From positions 17,507 through 81,506 of the forward strand of contig JARYLU010000011.1 in the NCBI GenBank assembly GCA_029907475.1: a DNA stretch of 64,000 nucleotides. Direction: 5' to 3'. The number at the start of each line of letters is the position of its first letter. Positions within the stretch are counted from its first letter, which is position 1. The stretch comes from Bacillota bacterium (GTDB taxonomy: Bacteria; Bacillota; DSM-12270; Thermacetogeniales; Thermacetogeniaceae). Of this stretch, positions 1-9,373 are shown in pieces. The notes under the pieces are model-generated. The model had not been told where the DNA came from. It saw nothing but the letters and a program-made list of their open reading frames with translations, and did not search any database. The translations under genes were made by a program, and so were the position numbers.

Positions 1-674
1 TGCAGGACCGGCTTGATTCTAATCCCTTTCCTGATGTAAAGCGCGCCTACGCCCTTGGGGCCGTAAATCTTATGGGCCGAGAGGCTGAGGAGATCCACAC
101 CCAGGTCCACCACGTTGACGGGAATCTTCCCTGCCGTCTGGACAGCGTCGGTGTGGAAAACCACTCCGTGCTCCCGGGCAATTCTCCCGATTTCTTCGAT
201 CGGCTCGATGGTCCCGATTTCATTGTTGGCGTGCATGATGGAAATCAGGATGGTATTCTTTCTGATAGCCCTTCGCACCGCATCCGGGTCGACAACCCCG
301 TAACCATCCACAGGAAGAACGGTGACTTCAAAACCGTTTCTTGCCAGAAACTCGCAGGTATCCAGTACGGCATGGTGCTCAATGGCACTGGTAATCAGAT
401 GGTTTCCCTTTTCTTGCCTGCTCCAGGCAACCCCCAGAATGGTAAGATTGTCCGCCTCGGTCCCCCCGCTGGTAAAAATAATTTCCTCAGAGGCAGCACC
501 AATCAGTTCTGCCACCTTCTGGCGCGCCTCTTCCATCCATTTTCTTGCCTCCCTTCCAAAAGAATGGAGGCTTGAGGGGTTTCCAAAGGTTTCTGCCATG
601 AATTCACACATCAAGGAGGAAACTTCAGGATGAAGCGGCGTGGTCGCGGCATGGTCTAAATACACCTTGCGCAC
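1..674 (-). CDS. nifS: Cysteine desulfurase NifS/IscS family (partial, C-terminus outside window)
   Basis: PLP enzyme that takes sulfur from L-cysteine for iron-sulfur clusters or tRNA thiolation. The protein opens with MRKVYLDHAATTPLHP, the usual NifS start, and carries the PLP-lysine stretch SAHKIYGPKG near positions 56-85. The reading frame runs off the left edge, so the last third, including the active-site cysteine loop, cannot be seen. The chosen GTG start at 674 lies 11 bases after a GGGGAG site; a TTG at 719 is in frame but has no good ribosome site. It follows the Rrf2 regulator gene by 73 bases in the same direction, the common iscR-nifS arrangement, so co-transcription is likely. 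Family certain; whether it serves clusters or tRNA is not decided here. Confidence 0.93.
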   Translation of the reverse strand, partial: MRKVYLDHAATTPLHPEVSSLMCEFMAETFGNPSSLHSFGREARKWMEEARQKVAELIGAASEEIIFTSGGTEADNLTILGVAWSRQEKGNHLITSAIEHHAVLDTCEFLARNGFEVTVLPVDGYGVVDPDAVRRAIRKNTILISIMHANNEIGTIEPIEEIGRIAREHGVVFHTDAVQTAGKIPVNVVDLGVDLLSLSAHKIYGPKGVGALYIRKGIRIKPVL

Positions 675-747
675 TTGAGATTCATCTCCCCGGCATTCGT
701 AATTTCGGTCATGAGGCAACCTGAAAAATTATCCCAGGCAGGATTAA

Positions 748-1200
748 TTAAATGTAGTACATGTAACTCTGCTGCTTCACCTCCATTTTCTCCAACTCGG
801 TCCGGAGATCTTCCAGGGTAAGGGAGTCAAGGACCTCGTCAACGGCATCACGGATCCGCTCCCAAACAATGCGGGAAACACACTTTTCGGCTCTGGTACA
901 GATCAGAGGGTCCTTTCTCTTCACACAATCCACCGGAGCAATGGGGCCCTCAAGGGCTCTGATGATGTCACCGACCCTGATCCCGGCAGGCTCTTGGGCC
1001 AAAAGATAACCTCCTTGCGCGCCCCGGACACTTTTTACCAGGCTGGCCTTCCCGAGTAAAGCCAGCAGCTGCTCCAGGTAAGCTTCAGATATTTCCTGGT
1101 TTTCGGAGATGGTTTTTACCGAAACAGGGCCCTTTCCGTAATTCAGCGCAAGCTCCAGCATCGCCCGGAGACCGTAGCGCGCCCTGGTAGAAAATTTCAT
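748..1200 (-). CDS. iscR: Rrf2/IscR-family transcriptional regulator
   Basis: Winged-helix Rrf2 protein of 150 residues beginning MKFSTRARYGLRAMLELA, the family signature. The recognition region (EISEAYLEQLLALLGKASLV) is followed by the GAQGGYLLA wing. Three cysteines at about 92, 100 and 106 have the spacing used for a cluster in IscR, so iron-sulfur sensing is likely but not proven. The ATG at 1200 is preferred because AGGGGTG sits 7 bases before it; GTG 1209 and ATG 1206 overlap that site. It lies directly upstream of nifS and has a consensus promoter with a palindrome just past the -10, so autoregulation and control of nifS is the probable role. CymR-type control of sulfur genes is an alternative. 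Confidence 0.93.
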   Translation of the reverse strand: MKFSTRARYGLRAMLELALNYGKGPVSVKTISENQEISEAYLEQLLALLGKASLVKSVRGAQGGYLLAQEPAGIRVGDIIRALEGPIAPVDCVKRKDPLICTRAEKCVSRIVWERIRDAVDEVLDSLTLEDLRTELEKMEVKQQSYMYYI

Positions 1201-1219
1201 GATCATCACCCCTGGAATT

Positions 1220-1236
1220 CCTATTAAATTAATCGG
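1220..1236. promoter_or_regulatory. 17-bp palindrome, candidate Rrf2 operator
   Basis: The sequence CCTATTAAATTAATCGG is an inverted repeat, CCxATTAAxTTAATxGG, with mismatches only at the centre and at positions 3/15. It sits between the -10 element and the Rrf2 ribosome site, where a bound dimer would block transcription. Its assignment to this Rrf2 protein is inference from position. Confidence 0.5.
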
Positions 1237-1248
1237 ATTTCTTTTTTA

Positions 1249-1278
1249 AGAATACCAGAATTTTAAGCGATCTGTCAA
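1249..1278 (-). promoter_or_regulatory. Sigma-A-type promoter of the Rrf2-nifS operon
   Basis: Reading the minus strand, TTGACA (1278-1273) and TATTCT (1254-1249) are separated by 18 bases. Transcription would begin near 1242, just before the palindrome at 1220-1236 and the Rrf2 start. Confidence 0.7.
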
Positions 1279-1416
1279 GCAGGAAGGCGCGAAAAAGCGG
1301 CAACCCCCGAGGGCTCCCGCCAGAAGCTTCATTTTTGTCCAAAATTTTGGATCGCCTTTAAAAAGGATTTTCACCATCAAATGGCGTATCTTAAAAACCA
1401 AGTATTTATATAGGAT

Positions 1417-1506
1417 CACTGGGGGAGCCTGTGTGACAGGCTGAGAGGGAAGCTGGAGCTTCCGACCCTTTGAACCTGAACTGGGTAATGCCAGCGTAGG
1501 GAAGTG
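1417..1506 (+). ncRNA. TPP riboswitch (THI element)
   Basis: The conserved parts of the thiamine pyrophosphate aptamer are present in order: GGGGGAGCC at 1421, the GGCTGAGAG pyrimidine-sensing loop at 1439, an optional stem GGAAGC/GCTTCC, then ACCCTTTGAACCTGA and CTGGGTAATGCCAGCGTAGGGAAGT split over 1465-1505, with terminal CACT/AGTG pairing. It precedes a terminator hairpin and the HypE-like/ThiN gene pair on the same strand, which fits thiamine-repressed transcription of that operon. No clear -35/-10 pair was recognised upstream. Confidence 0.97.
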
Positions 1507-1518
1507 TTCGTTTTAACA

Positions 1519-1558
1519 GAGCCGTAACTTGCCTGCTGGTTACGGCTCGTTTATTCTA
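1519..1558 (+). terminator. Intrinsic terminator of the TPP riboswitch
   Basis: A ten-base stem GAGCCGTAAC / GTTACGGCTC (1519-1528 with 1539-1548) is followed by GTTTATTCT. The U-tract is imperfect. Its place between aptamer and first gene suggests it is the expression platform. Confidence 0.8.
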
Positions 1559-1584
1559 AAAAAAACTTACAGGGGGTAGTGATT

Positions 1585-2619
1585 TTGGAGTTACCTGCAA
1601 CTGGCAAACTGGACCAATGCTCTTTTAACCAGATTATTTATCCGAGGTTGGGGGAGAAGAACCCGCGGATACTGCTGGGGCCCCGGCACGGTGTCGACGC
1701 TGCGGTGATCGACCTGGGAAATCAAGTGCTGGTTGTTGCCGAGGACCCCACCTTCGGGATGCCCGCTCTCCTTCCGTACTTTGGCTGGTCAATTGTTCAC
1801 ATCGCCGCCAGTGATGTCGCCGTACTCGGAGTAAAACCGGAATACCTTACAATCTGCCTGCTGCTTCCTCCCGGCAGTTCACCTTCTCTCCTTGAAGAGA
1901 TCTGGGAACAAATCCACCAGGAGTGCGTGAAGTTAGGAATCAGCATCGTAGGGGGGCATACCGGGGTATATCCCGGGATCGGGTATCCTCTGAACGGAGG
2001 GTGCACGGTGTTCGGTTTTGGCCGAAAAGAACAGCTTACTCCGGCCTCGGGGGCCCGGGTTGGTGATTGCCTTATTATGACCAAAGGTCTTGCGATCGAA
2101 GCAGCAGCCATCCTCGCCATCCAGGCAGCCGAGGAACTAGAAAAGGCCTTTGGCGGGGAGTTCGTTTCTCACCTCAAAGATTATTTTTGGAAGATGACCG
2201 TGGTAGAGGATGCGCTTCTTGCGGCACCCTACGCCCACGCGATGCACGACGCAACAGAAGGAGGGTTTCTCAACGGAGTCTACGAAATGGCCGAAGCCTC
2301 GGGAATCGGGGTTACCGTTTTTGAAAAAGATCTCTTGTGCGATCCCGAAATAGCTAAACTCTGCCAGCACTTCAACATCGATCCCTTGATTTCAATCAGC
2401 GAAGGCACGCTGCTCATCGCGGCGCCTTCAGGCAAAGCCGAAGAGTTGATTAAAAAGCTGCAGGACAACGGGATTCCTGCAGCGGCAGTAGGAGAGTTTA
2501 CCGATTCCAGGCGAGTCTTGCGCCGCGCCACAGGAAGCGAGGAACCCCTCCGTCCGGTGGAAGTTGATCCTTTTTGGGAAGCCTACTTCAAAACGATTAC
2601 AAAAGAGGAGGAAAAATAA
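1585..2619 (+). CDS. AIR synthase-related (HypE/PurM-like) protein in thiamine operon
   Basis: About 344 residues with the two-domain PurM/HypE/ThiL ATP-binding fold. The glycine/aspartate segment HGVDAAVIDLG lies near residue 36. A GGHTGVYPG loop lies near 125. AMHDATEGGFLNGVYEMAEASG near 220 resembles the HypE motif AMHDxTxGG more than classical ThiL. It is the first gene after a TPP riboswitch and is followed after two bases by thiN, so a thiamine role (a ThiL-like kinase or another ATP-dependent step) is likely by context, but the exact reaction is unknown. TTG at 1585 has the better ribosome spacing (AGGGGG, 8 bases); GTG at 1579 is only two bases away from it. HypE for hydrogenase maturation is the alternative, less supported here because no hyp genes lie near. 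Confidence 0.85.
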   Translation: MELPATGKLDQCSFNQIIYPRLGEKNPRILLGPRHGVDAAVIDLGNQVLVVAEDPTFGMPALLPYFGWSIVHIAASDVAVLGVKPEYLTICLLLPPGSSPSLLEEIWEQIHQECVKLGISIVGGHTGVYPGIGYPLNGGCTVFGFGRKEQLTPASGARVGDCLIMTKGLAIEAAAILAIQAAEELEKAFGGEFVSHLKDYFWKMTVVEDALLAAPYAHAMHDATEGGFLNGVYEMAEASGIGVTVFEKDLLCDPEIAKLCQHFNIDPLISISEGTLLIAAPSGKAEELIKKLQDNGIPAAAVGEFTDSRRVLRRATGSEEPLRPVEVDPFWEAYFKTITKEEEK

Positions 2620-2621
2620 AA

Positions 2622-3191
2622 ATGGTGCTTGCCAATGAACAGGACCAGGTCCTGGGAAACCTGGTGCGCGCGGTTCACCTCCTGGAAGAAGCTTTAGGAA
2701 TCGCGTGGTTGATGCCCGAAGTTCGCATCAACCTTGTTTACGCCCTATCCACGGCTGAATGCCCCCGTGATGTCGCGGGAATTGAAGGCCGCATCACCGT
2801 AGTCAAGGGGCGCTTCCGGGCTGCAGGGTACCCTGCATTCGGCGCCTCCGACCACATGGCCCGCTGCCTGATAGAAGTCCGCAAATACGCGCCCCGGTGG
2901 CGCGCCGGCATGAACTTCCGGTGGGATCCCGATCTGGTGAAGCAAGTCGAAAACTACTGCAAAAATAAATCTCTCACTCTGGGAAAAATCGAAAGGTCCC
3001 TCGAACCACGCGAAATTCAAGAAAAAGATGGTTCATCCATGCCGTGGAAAATTGCGCAATTAGCCCAAGGGGCCCGCTTCCCGGAGATCTTCTACGAGTC
3101 TCCGGGCTGGGGAAAAGAACCGTTATTTGTAATTCTCGGGGAAGACGCTGTGGCCTGCGTGACAAAGTTTTTGGATTTAGCCCGGGCTTTA

Positions 3192-3206
<15 letters not shown>
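2622..3206 (+). CDS. thiN: ThiN-type thiamine-phosphate synthase, stand-alone
   Basis: A 194-residue protein matching the ThiN domain normally fused behind ThiD in archaea. ThiN joins HMP-pyrophosphate and thiazole phosphate to give thiamine phosphate, replacing ThiE. Recognisable family segments are MPEVRINLVYAL at 31-42, FGASDHMAR at 73-81, NFRWDP near 98, EPREIQ, SSMPWKIA and GWGKEP. The stop of the preceding gene is two bases before this ATG, and the AGAGGAGG site lies inside that gene's end, so the two are translationally coupled under the TPP riboswitch. There is no ThiD part in this protein or beside it. Some stand-alone ThiN proteins act as ligand-sensing regulators when fused to an HTH; no HTH is seen here, so an enzyme is favoured. 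Confidence 0.88.
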
Positions 3207-4537
<1,331 letters not shown>

Positions 4538-4571
4538 TCAGAAACCCTATAAAACTTGTCTGATAAGTTTA

Positions 4572-5612
4572 TTATCTTCCTGGAAACTGCTTCTGTAAAT
4601 ATTCTCCTAAGTAAAATTGTGCTCCGTGACCCGCCCCAGCACCTCCTGATTGGCAATATTCGCAATCCTGATCAGAAAATAGCCCAGGGCCAGGCCCGGC
4701 ACTGCCAGGTCCGCAAGCCTGCACCCTCATTTTCCCCCCGGTGCGGCGCCGGGCAGCCGCATGCCCAACAGGGCAGATGATCAGGCACCTGCCGCAGAAA
4801 CTCGCCCCAAAATTCCCTTCGGGATGCTCGCTGTTCACGAGCCGGGGGTCCCTCCGATGCCATAAATATTCATAGACGAGGCGGGGGCTGAGGGAGGAGG
4901 GGCGGGGCAGATCCACCTGGGGCTGGAAAGGAGTCCCCTCCCACAATCTGGTGCTCAAGCCTACTGCCGTCCACCAGCAGGCACCGGAATCTACCACACC
5001 GTAAACAAACTTTCTCCCTCCGATAACAACCTCCCACTCCTCCTCTTTAATCGCCCCCGCCGGACAGTTCCTGACGCAGGCCATGCAGCGCCTGCAGAGA
5101 TCCTCTTTCAGAACCTGATCCGCCTCCAGTTCGGCGTCCGTCAGCACGGTAATAAAGCGCTGCCTAGGCCCGAACTCAGGTGTCAGGACCAGCCCCTGCC
5201 ACCCAAAAGTTCCCAAGCCCGCCGCGACTGCCGCGTGGCGGAAAGAAAGCGGCCCGTAGTGTCTGCGCTGCTCCCAGTAGTGCTCTCCCCGCGCCGGAAT
5301 GGGCAAGGCGAGAAAGCCGTGATCCTCCAGGTACCGCGTCACCCGGTAGGCCAGGTAGTCCAGCTCGCGGTTGAGGTACGCATAACCGAACATGTTGTAA
5401 GAGTAATTGGAAATTCCCTTCCGCATAACCTCAAGGCTCGCATCGGGGATATGCAGGCCCAGGACAACCACGCTTTTTGCGCCGGGAAACTGGTCCCCGG
5501 CCCGGTTCGGAGGTGTAAGGGCCGCGTCCAGCCGCGCCGCAGGAGTGATCCCGACTAAATCAGCCCCAAGGGCCCGGGCAAACCTGCGCAAACTTTCAGT
5601 AAGCTCCCTCAT
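4572..5612 (-). CDS. 4Fe-4S double-cluster protein, epoxyqueuosine reductase-like
   Basis: A 346-residue soluble protein with an N-terminal QueG-like cobalamin-fold region (GADLVGITPAA, VVVLGLHIP) and two ferredoxin cluster motifs, CRRCMACVRNCP near residue 173 and CGRCLIICPVG near 273. It is shorter than true QueG and lacks the QueG tail, so it is better called a QueG-like iron-sulfur protein of unknown electron-transfer role. It sits between cysK and metY in the same direction with a good GGAGG start, which hints at a redox function in sulfur assimilation. The last 50 or so residues are Gly/Cys-rich and atypical; the neighbouring frame reads as a better protein end, so a frameshift near 4735 is possible. 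Confidence 0.8.
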   Translation of the reverse strand: MRELTESLRRFARALGADLVGITPAARLDAALTPPNRAGDQFPGAKSVVVLGLHIPDASLEVMRKGISNYSYNMFGYAYLNRELDYLAYRVTRYLEDHGFLALPIPARGEHYWEQRRHYGPLSFRHAAVAAGLGTFGWQGLVLTPEFGPRQRFITVLTDAELEADQVLKEDLCRRCMACVRNCPAGAIKEEEWEVVIGGRKFVYGVVDSGACWWTAVGLSTRLWEGTPFQPQVDLPRPSSLSPRLVYEYLWHRRDPRLVNSEHPEGNFGASFCGRCLIICPVGHAAARRRTGGKMRVQACGPGSAGPGPGLFSDQDCEYCQSGGAGAGHGAQFYLGEYLQKQFPGR

Positions 5613-5651
5613 TTTTTCGGCCTCCAGATTCTTGAATTTACCTGACCAGGC

Positions 5652-6575
5652 TCAATCGAACAAATCGGTGCTCAAGTATCGTTCTCCCGTATCGGGGAGA
5701 ATGGCTACAATCAGCTTCCCCCGCGCCTCGGGGCGGCGGCTGATCTGGAGCGCCCCGAAGGCCACCGCACCGGAGGAGATTCCGACGAGGAGGCCCTCTT
5801 CCCGGGCGAGGCGCCGGGATGTTTCATAGGCCTCCTCGTCCTTCACGGTAATGATCTCATCCACCACCTTCCGGTCGAAAACGGCAGGAACGAAACCGGG
5901 CCCGATGCCCTGAATCTTGTGGCGGGCAGGCTTCCCTCCGGAGAAAACCGGGCAGCGGAAGGGCTCCACTCCTGCAACTTTGATATCGGGCCGCATCTCC
6001 TTCAACCTCCGCGCCACACCAACAACGGTTCCTCCCGTTCCCAGACCTCCCACAACGATGTCTACCTTCCCCTCGGTATCCCGCCAGATTTCCATTGCCG
6101 TTGTTTCGGAATGGATGTCGGGATTGGCCTCGTTGGCAAACTGGTTCGGAATCCAGGCACCGGGTATTTCCTTTGCCAGTTCCTCGGCCTTGCGCACCGC
6201 CCCGGGAATCAGCTCCTCAGCAGGAGTTAATACCACCTCCGCGCCGTAAGCCCGAAACAGCCTGACCCTCTCGACGCTCATGCTCTCGGGCATGGTCAGA
6301 ATCACCCGGTACCCGCGAACCGCGCCGATCATAGCCAGGCCGATGCCGGTGTTGCCGCCCGTAGGTTCGATAATGGTCGTTCTACCGGGAGCAATGATCC
6401 CCTCGCGCTCCGCTTTCTCGATCATGCTCAAGCAGATGCGGTCCTTCACGCTCCCGCCCGGGTTGAAGCTTTCCAGCTTGACGACCACCCTGCCGAGAGA
6501 TTCCCTGGCTAAACGGTTCAGCTGAACAAGAGGAGTTCTTCCGATCAGTTCTTCCACCGTGCGCGCAATTCGCAC
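5652..6575 (-). CDS. cysK: Cysteine synthase (O-acetylserine sulfhydrylase), copy 1
   Basis: Fold-type II PLP enzyme of 307 residues that makes cysteine from O-acetylserine and sulfide. Seen are the PLP lysine segment NPGGSVKDR near residue 38, the substrate loop [12 protein letters not shown], the phosphate-binding [11 protein letters not shown], and the C-terminal [20 protein letters not shown] has G where most CysK have S (EPTSGNTG, as in the second copy). The GTG start at 6575 lies 8 bases behind GGGAGG; the longer frame to 6596 has no such site. It follows the ABC substrate-binding gene by 27 bases and precedes the iron-sulfur gene, so it belongs to the sulfur operon. CysM or cystathionine beta-synthase-like activity cannot be excluded. 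Confidence 0.94.
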   Translation of the reverse strand: MRIARTVEELIGRTPLVQLNRLARESLGRVVVKLESFNPGGSVKDRICLSMIEKAEREGIIAPGRTTIIEPTGGNTGIGLAMIGAVRGYRVILTMPESMSVERVRLFRAYGAEVVLTPAEELIPGAVRKAEELAKEIPGAWIPNQFANEANPDIHSETTAMEIWRDTEGKVDIVVGGLGTGGTVVGVARRLKEMRPDIKVAGVEPFRCPVFSGGKPARHKIQGIGPGFVPAVFDRKVVDEIITVKDEEAYETSRRLAREEGLLVGISSGAVAFGALQISRRPEARGKLIVAILPDTGERYLSTDLFD

Positions 6576-6602
6576 CGCAAAAACCTCCCAAATCACTCTA
6601 AA

Positions 6603-7622
6603 TTACTTCTTTATGTCGTCGGTTACAGAAACGAAGATCCTTTCTGCCAGGGCTTCGGGCTCCCGGGTTTCAAGGACACCTGCAGCTTTGAGGTTCTTAA
6701 TCCCCTGGAGGAGATCTCTCTGGGCCGATTTGATCCCGGGGACGTACCGGTACTTGGCCAGCAGCTTCGCGTTCCCGGCCGCGGTGCCTCCCGTGTACTT
6801 CTTCTCCACACTCAGCTGCGCCGCTTCCTCGCGGTGCTCATTTACCCAAAGGGTTGCCTTCATCAAGGCCCGGGTAAGGGCTGCCGCAGCCTCCGGATCC
6901 TTTTTAATCAACTTCCCGCTCACGGCAACATAGCAGCAGTACTCGTCGGCATAGGGCTTGGTCTCGGAAAGGCTGATAACCAGTCGGCCTTTATTCTTGT
7001 CGAGGATCAACTGTCCCCACGGGTCGGCAATCGCCACAGCATCAATTTCCCCCTTATCCAGTGCCGTTTCCAACTGATCGGGGGGGTATGCTTTCCAGGT
7101 CACGTCGCGCTTCCAGTCAATTCCTGCCCGGGTTAGAGCAACGGCAAGGAAGTTCATGGGGCCTGCCCCGATGGCATCAACCCCGATCCGTTTCCCACGA
7201 AGGTCTTCCACTTTTGTAATCCCGCTATTATTTCCCGCCACAACTTGAATGCAACCAGTATGTAATCCAGCTGTAAACTTGATATCTGTCCCCTGCTCGA
7301 CAGGTTTGATCCATTTATGGAAGAGCCCCAGAGTTGCATCGATTTTCCCGGTAGCAAGACCCTCCCTGATGTGCTCAAAATCGGTTCTGACAACCTCGGC
7401 ACTTAAGCCTTCCTTTTCAAAAAAACCTTTCTCTGCGGCAACGTAAATAGGCGCATAGCAAAGCGCACCGGCGCTGCCTATTTTTACAGTTCTGACCTGA
7501 CCTGTGCTTCCGCTGTCCTCTTGCTTCTGGCTCTCCGTCTTCCGGCCGCACCCGGCCAGCCCGGAAACGAAGAGCGCCAGCAAGGCAACCACCAGGATTA
7601 CGGCTACCGCTCTCTTTTTCAC
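6603..7622 (-). CDS. ABC transporter substrate-binding lipoprotein, SsuA/TauA/NMT1-like
   Basis: A 339-residue lipoprotein: basic start MKKRAVAV, hydrophobic stretch, and lipobox LAGC at 22-25. The mature part has the NMT1/SsuA-type periplasmic fold (KIGSAGALCYAPIYVAAEKGF, ATGKIDATLG, GKRIGVDAIGAG). Such proteins bind sulfonates, taurine, nitrate or thiamine precursors. The neighbours (two cysteine synthases, MetY, YezD) make an organosulfur compound the best guess. GTG at 7622 is chosen because GGGGGAG lies 5 bases before it and the lipoprotein signal starts there; the longer open frame upstream is probably not translated. Its ATPase and permease lie upstream in the same direction. Confidence 0.9.
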   Translation of the reverse strand: MKKRAVAVILVVALLALFVSGLAGCGRKTESQKQEDSGSTGQVRTVKIGSAGALCYAPIYVAAEKGFFEKEGLSAEVVRTDFEHIREGLATGKIDATLGLFHKWIKPVEQGTDIKFTAGLHTGCIQVVAGNNSGITKVEDLRGKRIGVDAIGAGPMNFLAVALTRAGIDWKRDVTWKAYPPDQLETALDKGEIDAVAIADPWGQLILDKNKGRLVISLSETKPYADEYCCYVAVSGKLIKKDPEAAAALTRALMKATLWVNEHREEAAQLSVEKKYTGGTAAGNAKLLAKYRYVPGIKSAQRDLLQGIKNLKAAGVLETREPEALAERIFVSVTDDIKK

Positions 7623-7745
7623 GGAAACTCCCCCTTTTCCAATGCTTTTCATAAGAACGGCTTGCTCCGGCAAAATAAATTCAGCTAAACTCGATAACTC
7701 ACCTCCTCCAACAACTGCCTGCACCGTTTAAGCTGCACCGGTAAA

Positions 7746-8543
7746 CTAGATGGCATAAGTCAACTCTCCCTCCTCTTCATCGCGGTTCAAATGAAGCAGC
7801 CTTAAGATCTGGCTGCGCAGGCGGAAAAAATCCGGATGATCCCGGGCGCGGGGGTACCCCAAAGGAATATCCAGTATGCTCTGGATCCGTGCCGGCCGGG
7901 GAGTAAGGATTGCAACCTGCTCGCTGAGGTAAATTGCTTCATCAATATCGTGGGTCACCAGAATGACCGTCGTGCGCCGGAGGCGCCAGATACGGTAAAG
8001 CTCATCCTGCATCTGCATCCTCGTCAAGGCATCAAGCGCCCCCAGAGGCTCGTCGAGAAGGAGTACAACGGGCCGGTTGATCAGCACCCGCGCCAGCGCC
8101 GCCCGCTGGGCCATCCCTCCCGAAAGCTGGTAAGGAAACATGTTTCTAAACTCTTTAAGTCCGGTCAGCTCGAGGAACTCCTCCACGACCTCGGGACTTA
8201 CAAGCTCCCCCCGCGCCCTGGGGCCAAAAGTGAGATTCCCCTCCACCGTCAGCCAGGGGAAGAGGGTTGGATCCTGGAAAACAAGCCCCCGGCTGTAATG
8301 GGGCCCCTGGACCGCCTCGCCGTTGACATAGAGAGAGCCTGAGGTTGGTTTTTCAAGGCCCGCCAGCAAACGGAGCAGGGTTGACTTTCCGCAACCGCTG
8401 GGGCCGAGCAAAGAAACAAAACTTCCGGCCCCGACCTCCAGGTTGATTCCGGCCAGGACAGGTATCTCCTGGCCGCTCCCGTTTGGAAAAACCTTGGTCA
8501 CATTTTGCAGAAGAATATCTCCTCCCCCTTTTTTTGCCTGCAC
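7746..8543 (-). CDS. ABC transporter ATPase, SsuB/TauB-like
   Basis: Cytoplasmic ATPase of 265 residues for the importer whose binding protein and permease flank it. Walker A is GPSGCGKST near residue 49, Q-loop VFQDPTLFPW, signature LSGGMAQRAALAR, Walker B VVLLLDEP, D-loop LGALD and H-loop THDIDEA; all are intact. The pattern is that of the nitrate/sulfonate/taurine family. The GTG start follows GGAGG by 7 bases. Substrate is inferred from context only. Confidence 0.92.
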   Translation of the reverse strand: MQAKKGGGDILLQNVTKVFPNGSGQEIPVLAGINLEVGAGSFVSLLGPSGCGKSTLLRLLAGLEKPTSGSLYVNGEAVQGPHYSRGLVFQDPTLFPWLTVEGNLTFGPRARGELVSPEVVEEFLELTGLKEFRNMFPYQLSGGMAQRAALARVLINRPVVLLLDEPLGALDALTRMQMQDELYRIWRLRRTTVILVTHDIDEAIYLSEQVAILTPRPARIQSILDIPLGYPRARDHPDFFRLRSQILRLLHLNRDEEEGELTYAI

Positions 8544-8696
8544 TTTTATTCCTCCATTCTCTAGGGTAATTCAGGGTTTCCCCTTGAACTTCAATGCTCT
8601 TTTCAGTTAAAGGGCAAACCGGCGTTGCTTCCGGGGGGCGCTGCCCCAAAAACTGCACCGTTTCTCAAGAAAAGGGGGTGCCCGGCCCCTCTTGGC

Positions 8697-9203
8697 TTAG
8701 AGCAGAGACGGATTCATCATTCCGAAGATCATGGCGATATGGGCAACGATGAGGAAACCGATCAAGAGGGTAAAGTGCAGCTGCATCTTGCCCTCAAGAT
8801 CCCGGTGCCTGCCCAGGATTCCCAGCTCCAAAAGGGCGATTCCAAAGAGGAAAATCACGCCGCTCAAATAAAACCCTACCGCCAGGATGTCAACCAACCC
8901 GCGCCACTCAATTCCCGGCACCACTTTCGTCGTCAGGTACAGGAATATCCCAAGAAAATAGAAGCCCAGAATAATCCCCACCCACCGGTTAAAGTGGCGG
9001 AGCGGACCTTCATGCAGCCGGCGGAAAACCACAAAAAATTCGGTCACCGTAAGGGTCTCGGCCAAGATCACAGGGATGGCCATGAAGATGATCAGGTTCC
9101 ACGGTTGATTTGTTGCCAGCAGTTCCATGTAGTGGGTCATCTGCTGGCTCATCGCCTGCTTCACCATTTCGTTCATCATCTGGCCCATCATCTGTGGTGG
9201 CAT
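8697..9203 (-). CDS. DUF6803-like integral membrane protein
   Basis: A 168-residue membrane protein with a methionine-rich amphipathic start (MPPQMMGQMMNEMVKQAM) and about four membrane segments (around 36-58, 77-98, 108-130 and 142-163). The segment MELLATNQPWNLIIFMAIPVILAET is what suggests the DUF6803 family, which has no assigned function. The ATG is 6 bases after GGAGG. It lies inside the ABC importer operon, between permease and ATPase genes, so it may be an accessory subunit. The Met-rich N-terminus could bind a soft metal such as copper, but this is only a suggestion. Confidence 0.72.
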   Translation of the reverse strand: MPPQMMGQMMNEMVKQAMSQQMTHYMELLATNQPWNLIIFMAIPVILAETLTVTEFFVVFRRLHEGPLRHFNRWVGIILGFYFLGIFLYLTTKVVPGIEWRGLVDILAVGFYLSGVIFLFGIALLELGILGRHRDLEGKMQLHFTLLIGFLIVAHIAMIFGMMNPSLL

Positions 9204-9373
9204 AAATTACCTCCTTCCTCCATTCCATAACATAAATTCCCGGGCACCCCAAAACCTGACTCATTGATTTCCGGGAGTATCGGCAACAGGGCCAGCAGAA
9301 CTGCCGCGTTGTCGGCCCCCACAAAGGCTGCCACCAGCGGCAGGAAGTGGAATATACAGCCTCCTCCTACCAC
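9188..9373 (-). CDS. Possible small hydrophobic protein overlapping both neighbours
   Basis: A 61-codon frame from GTG 9373 to a TGA at 9188. Its start overlaps the permease stop by 7 bases and its end overlaps the next start by 16 bases, as in tightly coupled operons. The middle (FHFLPLVAAFVGADNAAVLL) would make one membrane segment; the C-terminus is polar with four cysteines in the whole peptide. The ribosome site is weak and no homologue is recognised, so it may be only an open frame filling the 163-base gap between the two larger genes. Confidence 0.3.
   Translation of the reverse strand: MVGGGCIFHFLPLVAAFVGADNAAVLLALLPILPEINESGFGVPGNLCYGMEEGGNLCHHR

Noticed and set aside
72..575. A 167-codon plus-strand frame over nifS
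   Set aside because: The minus strand encodes NifS with its PLP motif; the plus frame has no family signature.
1338..1349. Palindrome CCAAAATTTTGG before the TPP riboswitch
   Set aside because: Short AT-rich palindrome with no promoter alignment or second copy; probably chance.
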